A DNA stretch of 64,000 bases from Collinsella sp. (lineage in GTDB: Bacteria; Actinomycetota; Coriobacteriia; Coriobacteriales; Coriobacteriaceae), in assembly GCA_018381235.1 (NCBI GenBank), contig JAGZSF010000002.1, positions 62,001 through 126,000 of the forward strand, read 5' to 3'. Under the pieces are notes generated by a model. The model saw only the letters and a list, made by a program, of their open reading frames with translations, searched no databases and had not been told where the DNA came from. Below are positions 32,834 to 42,085 of the stretch, in pieces. The translations under genes were made by a program, and so were the position numbers. Every line of letters begins with the position of its first letter. The stretch's first letter is position 1.

Positions 32834-34264
32834 CTACTTTGCCCCGTGACCCATCTCGACGACCTTGGTTAGCGATCCAAACACACCTTCGTCGACCACG
32901 AGCTGCGCCTCGGCACGCTGCAGCTGCACGGCAACGGCGGCAGGGGCGGTGCCGCCCTCGGTCGTGCGCGCGGCGACAATCGACGGGATGTCGAGCGCCT
33001 CGGTAATGTCGTGCTCAAAGAGCGGGCTTGCCTCCTGGAACACCTCAAACGGCAGGTCCTCAAGATTGCAGCCGCGCTTCTCACACATCAGAACCAGATG
33101 CCCCACCACGGCATGTGCCTCGCGGAACGGCAGGCCACGCTTGGCCAGGTAATCGGCAACATCGGTAGCGGCAAGGTGCCCCACGCCGCACTCGCGCGCC
33201 ATGGCATCCTCGTTGACGGTCCAAGTCGAAATCATTCCGGCCATAACCGACAGGCACTGCATGAGCGTATGGGCGGTATCGAGCGCGCCCTCCTTGTCCT
33301 CCTGCAAGTCCTTGTTATAAGCAAGCGGCAGGCCCTTCATGGTCACGAGCAGCTGCACCAGGTTGCCATAGACACGGCCGCTCTTGCCGCGAATAAGCTC
33401 GGCAAAGTCGGGATTCTTCTTCTGCGGCATGATGGACGAGCCGGTGGAGTAGGAGTCTGAAAGCGTGATAAAGCCAAATTCGGAGCTCGACCACAGCACG
33501 ATCTCCTCGGAAAGACGCGACAGGTGCATGGCCATGACGGAGCCGGCGTAATGCAGATCGAGCAGGAAATCACGGTCGGAAACAGCATCGAGTGAGTTAG
33601 GAATCACGCCCGCAAAGCCAAGTTCGGCAGCCGTCATCTGGCGATCGAGCGGATAGCTCGTACCGGCAAGCGCGGCAGCACCCAGCGGGCAGTTGTCGGC
33701 GGCATCAAAGGCGGCCTTCAAGCGTGTAAAGTCGCGCGCGAACATCCAGGAATACGCCAGCAGATGATGCGAGAGCAGCACGGGCTGAGCGTGCTGCATA
33801 TGCGTGTAACCCGGCAGAATCACCTTGTCGTACTTCTTAGCCGCATCCACCAGCACATGGCGCAGCTCAAGATTGGCCTCCATGAGCTCCTTGGCCAGCG
33901 CCTTGACGCCCAGGCGCGTGTCGGTCGCCACCTGGTCGTTGCGCGAACGTCCGGTATGCAAGCGCTTACCGGCCTCGCCGATGCGACGCGTCAGCTCGCT
34001 CTCGATGGACATATGAATGTCTTCGTCGTTGATGTCGAAGGTGAAGTTGCCGGCATCGATATCCTGTTCGATTCCGGTCAGGCCCTTGGCAATCGCCTGC
34101 TCATCCTCGGCACTGATGATGCCCTGGGCCGCCAGCATTTTGGCATGCGCCTTAGAGCCTGCGATATCCTGCTTATAGAGATGTTTGTCGGCCGGCAGCG
34201 ACGCGCCAAACTCCTGCGTGACCTCGGCCACGCCTGCCTCAAAACGACCGCCCCAAAGAGCCAT
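32834..34264 (-). CDS. argH: Argininosuccinate lyase
   Basis: A 476-residue fumarase/aspartase-superfamily enzyme: MALWGGRFEAG at the N-terminus, HTGRSRNDQVATDTRL, PGYTHMQHAQPVLLSHHLLAY, and the signature GSSIMPQKKNPDFAELIRGK with the catalytic Ser. It makes arginine and fumarate from argininosuccinate, the last step of arginine synthesis. GAAAGGGG precedes ATG at 34264. Unlike in many bacteria it does not abut argG; 525 bp including a small gene and a terminator separate them. Confidence 0.95.
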   Translation of the reverse strand: MALWGGRFEAGVAEVTQEFGASLPADKHLYKQDIAGSKAHAKMLAAQGIISAEDEQAIAKGLTGIEQDIDAGNFTFDINDEDIHMSIESELTRRIGEAGKRLHTGRSRNDQVATDTRLGVKALAKELMEANLELRHVLVDAAKKYDKVILPGYTHMQHAQPVLLSHHLLAYSWMFARDFTRLKAAFDAADNCPLGAAALAGTSYPLDRQMTAAELGFAGVIPNSLDAVSDRDFLLDLHYAGSVMAMHLSRLSEEIVLWSSSEFGFITLSDSYSTGSSIMPQKKNPDFAELIRGKSGRVYGNLVQLLVTMKGLPLAYNKDLQEDKEGALDTAHTLMQCLSVMAGMISTWTVNEDAMARECGVGHLAATDVADYLAKRGLPFREAHAVVGHLVLMCEKRGCNLEDLPFEVFQEASPLFEHDITEALDIPSIVAARTTEGGTAPAAVAVQLQRAEAQLVVDEGVFGSLTKVVEMGHGAK

Positions 34265-34382
34265 GGAACCGTCCCCTTTCTCCAAATACCAAAACAAGCG
34301 CCCAAAGCAATGCGCCATATCGCTAAAGCGATTTTTCAACCGCTAGTTTTACACATTCCCCACCGTGTGCGGAGCCATGTAG

Positions 34383-34553
34383 CTAATTTGCAAAGAAGTG
34401 ACGCGCCATGCACTTGGCGCCCAACGTCTCCCTCCGGATGTTGCCCTGCGAACCATCGATCCAGGCCTTCAGGCTCATAGGGACGTCCTCGACCCTTGCA
34501 GCATCGAACTCGGGCGCGAGGGCAAGTAAAGCATGCGCGATAGCATTGAACAT
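34383..34553 (-). CDS. Small hypothetical protein, 56 residues
   Basis: A 56-residue reading frame between argG and argH on the same strand. It has a strong GAGGAG eight bases before the ATG and the run TATATATATA just upstream, which could supply a -10. The product starts MFNAIAHALLALAPEFDAAR (amphipathic helix), continues VPMSLKAWIDGSQGNIRRE and ends RHFFAN. I do not recognise the family. It lies after the argG terminator, so it is probably transcribed on its own. Good ribosome site and normal codon use support it. Confidence 0.6.
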   Translation of the reverse strand: MFNAIAHALLALAPEFDAARVEDVPMSLKAWIDGSQGNIRRETLGAKCMARHFFAN

Positions 34554-34605
34554 AATGGATACTCCTCATATATATATAGGCGCAGAGCCGCCAAATTGAT
34601 AGAAG

Positions 34606-34635
34606 GAGCCCCGCCGGACAACCCCGGCGGGGCTC
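34606..34635 (-). terminator. Terminator downstream of argG
   Basis: A 12-bp perfect stem, GAGCCCCGCCGG/CCGGCGGGGCTC, with a six-base loop, followed on the minus strand by CTTCTATC. The T-run is weak. It lies about 150 bp after the argG stop. Confidence 0.6.
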
Positions 34636-34788
34636 GGACTCAGCCACAGTCGCGGCATCATATATGCGGGCGGAACGTAGGGGCCACCGATGTTAAGAAG
34701 TGTCAGCAAGCATAACGAAAGGTAGGGAACCCGTGCGCCCGTTATGTATCACGCGGATGGGCCGCGCGGATACCAAGGGAAGGAGGCG

Positions 34789-36015
34789 CTAGGCCTGGGC
34801 GGCAGCAGAGCTGGGGCCCTGGACCTTTGCCCACGTCTTGAGTGACAGCGTATCGATCTCGATAAAGCCGGCGCTGGCCTTCTCGTCAAACGTGGTGTCG
34901 CGGTCGTAGGTAGCCAGACCGTAGTCGTAGAGGCTGAAGGGGCTCTTGCGGCCGACGACATGGCAGTTGCCCTTAAAGAACTTCAGACGGACAGTGCCGG
35001 TCACGAACTTCTGGGTATCGGCCATAAAGGCATCGAGCGCGTTTTTGAGCGGGCTGTACCACTGGCCGTTGTACACGGCGGTGGCCCAATCCTGCTCGAG
35101 CTTGATCTTGGTCTTGAGCAGGTCGCCCTCGACGCAGATGTCCTCGAGCGCCTTGTGGGCGGTGATGAGCGTCAGGGCGCCGGGAACCTCGTAGCACTCG
35201 CGGCTCTTAAGGCCCACCAGGCGATCCTCGACCAGATCGAGACGGCCAAAGCCATTGTCGCCGGAGATCTTGTTGAGGGAGATGACAATCTCGGAGAGCT
35301 TCATCTTCTTGCCGTCGACGGCGACGGGCTTGCCGGCCTCAAACTCAATCTCGGCGTAGGTCGGGGTGTCCGGCGTGTCCTCGGGGTTCTTAGTCATAAC
35401 CCAAGCGTCATCGAGCGGCTCGTTCCAGGGGTCCTCCAGGTGGCCACACTCAATGGCACGACCCCACAGGTTGTCGTCGATGGAATAGGGGTTGTCGTTG
35501 GCACCCTCGGGAACCGGCACGTTGTGGGCGTGGGCATAGGCGACCTCGTCGGGACGGCACTTCAGATCCCACTCGCGAACGGGGGCGATAACCTTAAGCT
35601 CGGGGTCGAGGGCCTTGACCGCAGCCTCAAAACGAACCTGGTCGTTACCTTTGCCGGTGCAGCCGTGGGCGACGTAGGTCGCGCCAAACCCGTGAGCGAC
35701 CTCGACAAGCTTCTTGGCGAGCAGCGGGCGAGACAGGGCGGAGAGCAGCGGGTACTTGTTCTCGTACATGGAATTTGCGGCGATGGCCTTAGTCAGGAAC
35801 TCATCGGAGAACTCGTCGCGCAGGTCGAGCACCTGGCAATCGAGAACGCCCAGGTCGAGCGCCTTCTGCTTCTTGGCATCCAGGCCGGTCTCCTCCTGGC
35901 CCACGTTGCCGCAGACGCAAACGACATCGAGATTCTTCTCGTCCTGGAGCCACTTGACACATACGGATGTATCAAGACCACCGGAATATGCGAGAACGAC
36001 TTTTTCCTTGCTCAT
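34789..36015 (-). CDS. argG: Argininosuccinate synthase
   Basis: A 408-residue enzyme: PP-loop AYSGGLDTSV at residues 9-18, AHGCTGKGNDQVRFE, PVREWDLKCRPDEVAYAHAH and SLWGRAIECG-like segment. It joins citrulline and aspartate, with ATP, to argininosuccinate. AAAGGAAAC precedes ATG at 36015. An Ala-rich tail (QGPSSAAAQA) ends the protein. No clear ARG box was found upstream. Confidence 0.95.
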   Translation of the reverse strand: MSKEKVVLAYSGGLDTSVCVKWLQDEKNLDVVCVCGNVGQEETGLDAKKQKALDLGVLDCQVLDLRDEFSDEFLTKAIAANSMYENKYPLLSALSRPLLAKKLVEVAHGFGATYVAHGCTGKGNDQVRFEAAVKALDPELKVIAPVREWDLKCRPDEVAYAHAHNVPVPEGANDNPYSIDDNLWGRAIECGHLEDPWNEPLDDAWVMTKNPEDTPDTPTYAEIEFEAGKPVAVDGKKMKLSEIVISLNKISGDNGFGRLDLVEDRLVGLKSRECYEVPGALTLITAHKALEDICVEGDLLKTKIKLEQDWATAVYNGQWYSPLKNALDAFMADTQKFVTGTVRLKFFKGNCHVVGRKSPFSLYDYGLATYDRDTTFDEKASAGFIEIDTLSLKTWAKVQGPSSAAAQA

Positions 36016-36569
36016 GGCTGTTTCCTTTCGCCCTTGGTAGCTAGTTAGAACATCGGTCAGTTGCAAGTCATTTCAAGGTCATATACCGTGCAATATCAGG
36101 TTAAATAGCAAAAATCAGCACATACATGCCCTAGAAACATGCAGCAATGTCGTGCTAAAACCCAACGACCTCAAAATGACTCTGTTGAGGCAATTCGCCC
36201 CATGCGGACAGAGACGATTGTTATCGTCGTCGGGAAATTGCGCGCTGGCGTCGGATGGCATTGTCTGCAGTGGTGATGATCTTTACGAACTGCATCTGCC
36301 TCTCCTTTCACGTATCGCCGGGCGCAATTCAAATATCGTAAACGGTACCTTTTACTCGGTAAGCGGTTGTTTTTCCGTCTCCGTTTTCGATGGTCGCTAT
36401 ATTACGCTAAAGTGCCCGCAGCACAAGCGACAAATTCAAATTTCTGAAAAGTTTTTTCATTACTTTGTGAAGCGTGGTGCAAACACGCTCCGTTCCTGCG
36501 AAAATACGCTCGACTACGAGTTGATGGTTATAACGTCTGAAACAATCTCGAAACGAAAGGCTCGCTTTT
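36016..36569. other. Long divergent intergenic region argG/HAD
   Basis: About 555 bp of lower GC content than its surroundings. A plus-strand reading frame (36152-36610) crosses it but lacks homology and a ribosome site and overlaps the HAD gene start in another frame, so I do not call it. TATATG about 45 bp before argG may be its -10. I see no riboswitch or RNA gene that I can name. Confidence 0.4.
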
Positions 36570-37397
36570 ATGCAAACTTACGAATCGGACGCCAACATCG
36601 GCAACATTAAGATTCTCGCCGTCGATATGGACAAGACGCTGCTGACCGACGAGCGTGTGCTGCCCCAGGGTCTTGATGAGCGCCTGGACAAGCTCGCCGA
36701 CGCCGGCATCGTATTCTGCCCCGCCAGCGGACGTCCCGCCCCCAAGCTCGAGGAGATGTTCGAGGGCATCAAGAACCGCCTCGCCTTTTGTCCCGACAAC
36801 GGAGCTTGCGTGATCTATCGCGGCAGCTATATCTATAAAAGCAATATTGACGTGGAGCTGTATCAGCAGGTCTTGAACCGTGCCTCGGAGGATCCTCGCG
36901 CTGTCCCCGTCCTGTGCTGCTTCGACGAGTTCTACGTGCTTGCCCGCGACCATCAATACCACGACGAGATCAGCGTCTACTACAACACAATCAACTACGT
37001 AGACAGCTTTGAGGGCATTGATTTCGAGTCCAACAAGATTTCGGTCTTCTTCCCCGGCTACGACGCCGAGCCCGCTTTCCGCGAGACCTATAGCCCCGAG
37101 TTCTCGGACAAACTCTACGTCACCAACGCTGGGCGCGAGTGGATCGACTTTATGAACCTGGGCGTCGACAAGGGCGCCGGCGTCGCTCACCTGTGCGAGC
37201 ACCTGGGCATCGATATTGCCGATGCTGCCGCCGTGGGCGACACCTACAACGACATCCCCATGCTGGAGCGCGTCGGTCACAGCTTTATCGTGGACAATGC
37301 CGAGGAGCACATGAACGTGCACGCCAAGTGGCGCATTCCGAGCAACAACGACGGGGGCGTACTGACGCTCATCGACGCCATCTTGGCGGCTCGTTAA
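36570..37397 (+). CDS. Cof-type HAD-IIB phosphatase
   Basis: A 275-residue HAD hydrolase of the Cof subfamily: motif I ILAVDMDKTLLTDERVLP near residue 15, motif II FCPASGRPAPKLEEMF, and C-terminal motifs LGVDKGAGVAHLCEHLGI and VGDTYNDIPMLERVG. These enzymes dephosphorylate sugar phosphates or cofactors such as FMN or PLP. The specific substrate is unknown. The ATG follows GAAACGAAAGG. A very large palindrome follows the gene. Confidence 0.88.
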   Translation: MQTYESDANIGNIKILAVDMDKTLLTDERVLPQGLDERLDKLADAGIVFCPASGRPAPKLEEMFEGIKNRLAFCPDNGACVIYRGSYIYKSNIDVELYQQVLNRASEDPRAVPVLCCFDEFYVLARDHQYHDEISVYYNTINYVDSFEGIDFESNKISVFFPGYDAEPAFRETYSPEFSDKLYVTNAGREWIDFMNLGVDKGAGVAHLCEHLGIDIADAAAVGDTYNDIPMLERVGHSFIVDNAEEHMNVHAKWRIPSNNDGGVLTLIDAILAAR

Positions 37398-37408
37398 CGT
37401 AGCTCATC

Positions 37409-37538
37409 GGACCTGGCCGGGCGAGGCGGGTAAGTTTTTCGCTCGGTCAGGTCCTGGGCTCGCTCGGAAAGCACATTAAGTGCTTTCCGGCTCGTGCGGA
37501 ATCTACGAAAAACTTACCCGCCTCGCCCGGCCAGGTCC
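37409..37538. repeat. Large 130-bp palindrome with nested hairpin
   Basis: Two perfect 33-bp arms (37409-37441 and 37506-37538; left arm starts GGACCTGGCCGGGCGAGGCG) enclose 64 bp. That interval contains a second hairpin, GGAAAGCAC/GTGCTTTCC. It lies in the convergent gap between the HAD phosphatase and polA. It is far longer than a terminator needs. No copy of the same sequence was found elsewhere in the window, though 51438-51548 is similar in kind. Confidence 0.85.
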
Positions 37539-37606
37539 TGCGGTGACTTGCTTGCCGCCTGGATGGCGTCTTGGCGTCTAGATACTTGGCTGATTTTTTT
37601 GGAATG

Positions 37607-37638
37607 AAGGGGGCTCCTTGTTGGCAAGGAGCCCCCTT
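37607..37638. terminator. Hairpin between the HAD gene and polA
   Basis: A 14-bp perfect stem, AAGGGGGCTCCTTG with its complement and a four-base loop, followed on the plus strand by CTGGTTTTGG. It probably terminates polA and/or the convergent gene, although the T-runs are imperfect. Confidence 0.65.
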
Positions 37639-37673
37639 CTGGTTTTGGTTACTTTGGAATTGTGGATGCTTCC

Positions 37674-40421
37674 CTATTTAGCGTCGGCCCAGGTTATGCC
37701 GGTGCTGGCTTCGGCGATTAGGGGGACGCGGAGGTCTACTACGTGTTCCATGACGTCGCGGACCATGGTGGTTAGGCGCTCGACTTCGTCGACGGGGCAC
37801 TCAAAGTCCAGTTCGTCGTGTACCTGCAAGATCATGTGGGCGGCAAAGCCTTCTTCTTCCAGGCGACGACTTACGCGGACCATGGCGATCTTGATGATGT
37901 CTGCTGCGGTGCCCTGCATGGGATGGTTCATGGCCGTGCGCTCGCCAAAGCCGCGGAGTTGCGGGTTTTTGGCCTTGAGCTCCGGAATATGACGACGGCG
38001 GCCGTACATGGTCTCGGCGTAGCCCGTCTGCTTGGCGCGTGCCACCACGTTGTCGAGGAACGTACGCACGCCCGGGTAGGCCTCGTAGTAGCGGTCGATC
38101 ATGTCGCGCGCCTCGGCCATCGAGATATGCAGCGACTGCGACAGGCCGTAGGCCTGCTGGCCATACACGATGCCAAAGTTCACGGCCTTGGCGCGACTGC
38201 GCAGGTCGGGCGTTACCTCGGACACCGGCACACCAAACACGCGCGCCGCCGTCTCGGCATGGAAGTCCTCGCCCTCGTTAAAGGCGCGCACCAAGTGCTC
38301 GTCACCCGAGAGATGTGCCAGCAGACGCAGCTCGATCTGCGAGTAGTCCACCGCCAAAAAGACGCTTCCCTCGCCTGCCGAAAACGCCGTCTTGACGGTA
38401 CGCCCCAGCTCCGAGCGCGTCGGAATGTTTTGCAGATTAGGGTCGCTCGAAGACAGACGCCCCGTCGCGGTGATGGTCTGGTTGTACGTGGTGTGCACAC
38501 GACCGTCACCGCGGCGCAGCGGGCCCAACGTGTCCAGATAGGTTGACTTGATCTTGGACTTCTCGCGCCAGTCTAAGATCAAACGAACAATCTCGTGGTC
38601 ACGGGCAAGATCACTCAGTACCTTGGCATTGGTCGAATAGTAACCGCGCTTGGTCTTTTTGAGACCCTTGGTCGGAAGGCCCATCACATCAAAGAGCACA
38701 TGCGAAAGTTGCATGGGGCTGCCGATGTTAAAGGTCTCGTCACCGGCAAGGTCGCGAATGCTTCGTTCGACCTCGGTGATCTGGGTCGCCAGACCCTCGG
38801 ACAGACTGTGCAGGCGGTCGGGGTCCACGAGCATGCCCGCGCGCTCCATCTTGGCAAGTACCGGAACGAGCGGCATCTCGATGCCATCGAACACGTTGGC
38901 GGCGTTCTCACGGGCCATGCACTCGCGCAACGGCGCCACGAGCGCCAGCGTCAGAGCCGCAGTACGGGCGGCAGGCGCCGGAGCGTCCTCACCAGCACCC
39001 TCTGCACCGCGCGCCGCAGGCAACGCCATCTGCAGATAGGTATCGGCCAGATATGCCTCATCGAACTCGGAGCGATCGGAATCCAGCAGATAGGCAGCGA
39101 CCACGGTATCGAAGATACGCGTGGAATCGGCAGCGAGCGGATCCATGAGCTCGGGCTCAGAAGAATCGATGGGCGAAAGCTCGTGCAGCAGCGCTTTCGT
39201 ATCCGGGCTCGCCACGCGGCCCTCCATAAACAGGCTCGCAAGCACGCCGGCGATCACACCGTGAGCGAAGTTGAAGCCCTCAACCTCAGCCGCCGCACAG
39301 CTGTCGCCCTCCTCGAGCGCGAAGAGGCCCTTGGACGTCGCCAACCACAGCGTGCGCGTCAGCCCAAAGAGCGCGCCCTCTTCCTTGTCGTCGTCCACCA
39401 CGGCGGCGACCCACTCGCCGGCATCAATCGCGCGGGAGACCTCAGCCGCAACGGCACCAAGCGCGTCGGCATCGCCGGCGGCTGCGCGAACCATAGCAGG
39501 TATCTCAAACACACTGGAGGCAGCAGCCCCGCCCTCGCCGCCGATCAGCGCCAAGAAACGGTTCTGCATGGCGGTGATACCAAGCGTACCCAGCGCCGCG
39601 GAAACCTCATCGGCAGAAAACGCCGGGAAGGACGTCGCCTCAAAGTCGAGCTCGACGGGCGCATCGGTGCGAATTGTCGCAACCTTGCGGCTCAGTAGTG
39701 CGTCATCGATGTGTGCACGCAGGTTCTCGCCCATCTTGCCCTTGACCTCATCGGCATGCGCGATGACTTCGTCCAGGCTACCGTACTTCGCAATGAGCGC
39801 ACTCGCCTTTTTGGGACCGATGCCCGGTACACCGGGGATGTTGTCGGACGTATCGCCCTTTAGACCGTAAAAATCGGGCACGAGCGCCGGCGTAATGCCG
39901 TGATACAGGTCGTCCACGCTCTCGGGCGTCATAATCGCCACGTCGGACAGGCCCTTGCGGGTCGAGACCACGTTGACGTGCTCGGTCACGAGTTGATACA
40001 TGTCGCGGTCGCCGGTCACCAGTAGCATGTCGCAGCCGGCCTCTTCACCCAGGCGCGCCATGGTTCCCAGGATGTCATCGCCTTCCCAGCCCTCGGACTG
40101 CAGAATCGGCACGTTGAGCGCGGCGAGCAGCTCCTTAATCATAGGGAACTGCGCATGCAGATCGGGGTCCATGGGCGGGCGTTGCGCCTTATACTGCGGC
40201 AGCATCTCCATGCGCACGCGCGGTTTACCCTTGTCAAACGCCACGACGACGCCGTCGGGGTTAAAGGCATCGATCATCTTGAGAAACATGTTCAGAAAGC
40301 CAAAGATCGCGTTGGTGGGGCGACCGTCCGGCGCGTTCATGGTCGGCGGCACGGCGTGGAAGGCGCGATGCATGAGCGAGTTGCCGTCGATAACGGCAAA
40401 GGTGCGGCGCTTGTCAGACAT
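37674..40421 (-). CDS. polA: DNA polymerase I
   Basis: A 915-residue protein. Residues 1-300 are the 5'-3' nuclease domain (FAVIDGNSLMHRAFHA, VTGDRDMYQLV, GIGPKKASALI). About 330-560 is the 3'-5' exonuclease-like domain, but the metal-binding DxE motif is missing, so proofreading is probably lost. The polymerase domain has motif A (DYSQIELRLLAHLSGDE), motif B (RSRAKAVNFGIVYGQQAYGL) and motif C (QVHDELDFE). It acts in repair and Okazaki fragment processing. ATG at 40421 follows GAGG by eight bases. Confidence 0.95.
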   Translation of the reverse strand: MSDKRRTFAVIDGNSLMHRAFHAVPPTMNAPDGRPTNAIFGFLNMFLKMIDAFNPDGVVVAFDKGKPRVRMEMLPQYKAQRPPMDPDLHAQFPMIKELLAALNVPILQSEGWEGDDILGTMARLGEEAGCDMLLVTGDRDMYQLVTEHVNVVSTRKGLSDVAIMTPESVDDLYHGITPALVPDFYGLKGDTSDNIPGVPGIGPKKASALIAKYGSLDEVIAHADEVKGKMGENLRAHIDDALLSRKVATIRTDAPVELDFEATSFPAFSADEVSAALGTLGITAMQNRFLALIGGEGGAAASSVFEIPAMVRAAAGDADALGAVAAEVSRAIDAGEWVAAVVDDDKEEGALFGLTRTLWLATSKGLFALEEGDSCAAAEVEGFNFAHGVIAGVLASLFMEGRVASPDTKALLHELSPIDSSEPELMDPLAADSTRIFDTVVAAYLLDSDRSEFDEAYLADTYLQMALPAARGAEGAGEDAPAPAARTAALTLALVAPLRECMARENAANVFDGIEMPLVPVLAKMERAGMLVDPDRLHSLSEGLATQITEVERSIRDLAGDETFNIGSPMQLSHVLFDVMGLPTKGLKKTKRGYYSTNAKVLSDLARDHEIVRLILDWREKSKIKSTYLDTLGPLRRGDGRVHTTYNQTITATGRLSSSDPNLQNIPTRSELGRTVKTAFSAGEGSVFLAVDYSQIELRLLAHLSGDEHLVRAFNEGEDFHAETAARVFGVPVSEVTPDLRSRAKAVNFGIVYGQQAYGLSQSLHISMAEARDMIDRYYEAYPGVRTFLDNVVARAKQTGYAETMYGRRRHIPELKAKNPQLRGFGERTAMNHPMQGTAADIIKIAMVRVSRRLEEEGFAAHMILQVHDELDFECPVDEVERLTTMVRDVMEHVVDLRVPLIAEASTGITWADAK

Positions 40422-40587
40422 ATTGAATACCTCGCTTTGGGCTGGGCACGGTTTGCTCACTCCAGTTTACACGCTCCCCGCCCCGCGGCCACCTCACATC
40501 AAGCTCCCCCGCCACCGTGAGCCCGCGCGTGATACGATGGCTCACGGTACATCAACCAGCACGATCGATCCGAAAGGAGCCTGCGTC

Positions 40588-41985
40588 ATGGAGCGTCCCT
40601 GCGCATGGAAAAAGTACACGCCACAGCAAATCGAGGAGCTCGAGGAGCTTTGCCGCGGCTATAAGCAGTTTTTGAGTGAGAACAAGACCGAGCGCCTGTG
40701 CGTCAAGGCCGGCATCAAGATGGCCGAGGAGGCGGGATACGTCGACCTGGAGACCGTAATCGCCGCAGGCCGCGAGCTTAAGGCAGGCGACAAGGTGTAT
40801 GCCGCTAACCACGGCAAGGACCTTATGCTCGTCAATCTGGGCACCGCCCCGCTCGAGCAGGGCTTTAACATCCTGGGCGCGCACGTGGACTCGCCGCGCC
40901 TGGACCTTAAGCAGAACCCCGCCTTCGAGGCCGGCGACATGGCTTATCTCGACACGCACTACTACGGCGGCGTCAAGAGCTACCACTGGGTAGCCTCCCC
41001 GCTCGCACTCGTGGGCGTCATCTGCAAAAAGGACGGTACCACCGTCGACATCAATATCGGCGACAAGGCGGACGATCCGGTCTTTACCATCTCCGACCTG
41101 CTGATCCATCTCTCGAGCGAGCAGATGTCTAAGCCTGCCAAGGACGCCGTCGATGCCGAGATTCTCGACGTGATCGTGGGCGGCCGCCCCGTCAAGTTCG
41201 ATGAGGACGACAAGGACGCCCCCAAGGAGCCCGTCAAGCAGATGTTCCTGGATATCCTCAAGGAGCAGTACGACGTCGAGGAGGAGGACTTCCTCTCCGC
41301 CGAGATCGAGGTCGTGCCCGCCGGCCCCGCCCGCGACATGGGCCTCGACCGCTCCATGATTCTGGGCTATGGCCATGACGACCGCGTCTGTGCCTACCCC
41401 TCCATGCTCGCCCAGATCAACGTCACCAACGTGGAGCGCACGAGCATCACGCTCATCGTCGACAAGGAGGAGATCGGTTCCGTGGGTGCCACCGGCATGA
41501 CGAGTCGCTTCTTCGAGAACACCGTCGCCGAGATCATGATGCTCGCCGGCGAGGACAGCCCGCTGGCTCTGCGCCGCGCGCTCGCCCGCAGCCGTATGCT
41601 CTCCTCCGACGTGTCCGCCGGCTTCGACCCGGGCTATGCCGGCAAGTTCGAGACCAAGAACGCCGCCTTCATGGGTCGCGGCCTGTGCTTTAACAAGTAC
41701 ACGGGCAGCCGCGGCAAGGGCGGCTCTAACGACGCCGACGCCGAGTATGTGGCCCTCGTCCGCGACATCATGGACGAGGCCGGCGTGGACTTCCAGACCT
41801 GCGAGCTCGGCCGCGTCAACGCTGGTGGCGGCGGCACCATCGCCTACATCATGGCCAAGTACGGCATGAACGTCATCGACTCCGGCGTTGCCGTCCTGTC
41901 CATGCACGCCCTGTGGGAGGTCGCCAACAAGGCCGACATCTACGAGGCGTATCGCGGTTACAAGGCCTTCATCGAGCGAGCCTAA
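40588..41985 (+). CDS. M18-family aminopeptidase
   Basis: A 465-residue zinc aminopeptidase: metal ligands in GAHVDSPRLDLK, catalytic Glu in VDKEEIGSVGATGM, and a C-terminal His in VLSMHALWEV. It trims N-terminal residues from peptides in the cytoplasm. It belongs to the bacterial aminopeptidase 1 branch by size. AAAGGAG sits eight bases before ATG at 40588; the reading frame runs much further upstream into polA antisense, which is not part of the gene. Confidence 0.9.
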   Translation: MERPCAWKKYTPQQIEELEELCRGYKQFLSENKTERLCVKAGIKMAEEAGYVDLETVIAAGRELKAGDKVYAANHGKDLMLVNLGTAPLEQGFNILGAHVDSPRLDLKQNPAFEAGDMAYLDTHYYGGVKSYHWVASPLALVGVICKKDGTTVDINIGDKADDPVFTISDLLIHLSSEQMSKPAKDAVDAEILDVIVGGRPVKFDEDDKDAPKEPVKQMFLDILKEQYDVEEEDFLSAEIEVVPAGPARDMGLDRSMILGYGHDDRVCAYPSMLAQINVTNVERTSITLIVDKEEIGSVGATGMTSRFFENTVAEIMMLAGEDSPLALRRALARSRMLSSDVSAGFDPGYAGKFETKNAAFMGRGLCFNKYTGSRGKGGSNDADAEYVALVRDIMDEAGVDFQTCELGRVNAGGGGTIAYIMAKYGMNVIDSGVAVLSMHALWEVANKADIYEAYRGYKAFIERA

Positions 41986-41998
41986 CCAACCCTTCATC

Positions 41999-42066
41999 AG
42001 TTGCGGTGAAATACGGACTAAACTGGCCCATAAACAGCCAAAACAGACCGTATTCCACCGCAACTT
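41999..42066. repeat. Family A palindromic repeat, copy 4
   Basis: A 68-bp inverted repeat between the aminopeptidase and yaaA. The outer arms are as in copies 1-3, and the inner stem is CGG(ACT)/(AGA)CCG. The right arm runs straight into TTTTTT, so this copy probably terminates the aminopeptidase transcript. The yaaA ribosome site begins about seven bases later. Confidence 0.85.
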
Positions 42067-42085
42067 TTTTGGCAGAGGAGAGCCC

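Noticed and set aside
36016..36150. ARG box for arginine repressor before argG
   Set aside because: AT-rich stretches are present but no convincing 18-bp palindrome of the ArgR type.
36152..36610. 152-residue plus-strand reading frame before the Cof-type phosphatase
   Set aside because: No ribosome site, no recognisable domain, and it overlaps the phosphatase start in another frame.
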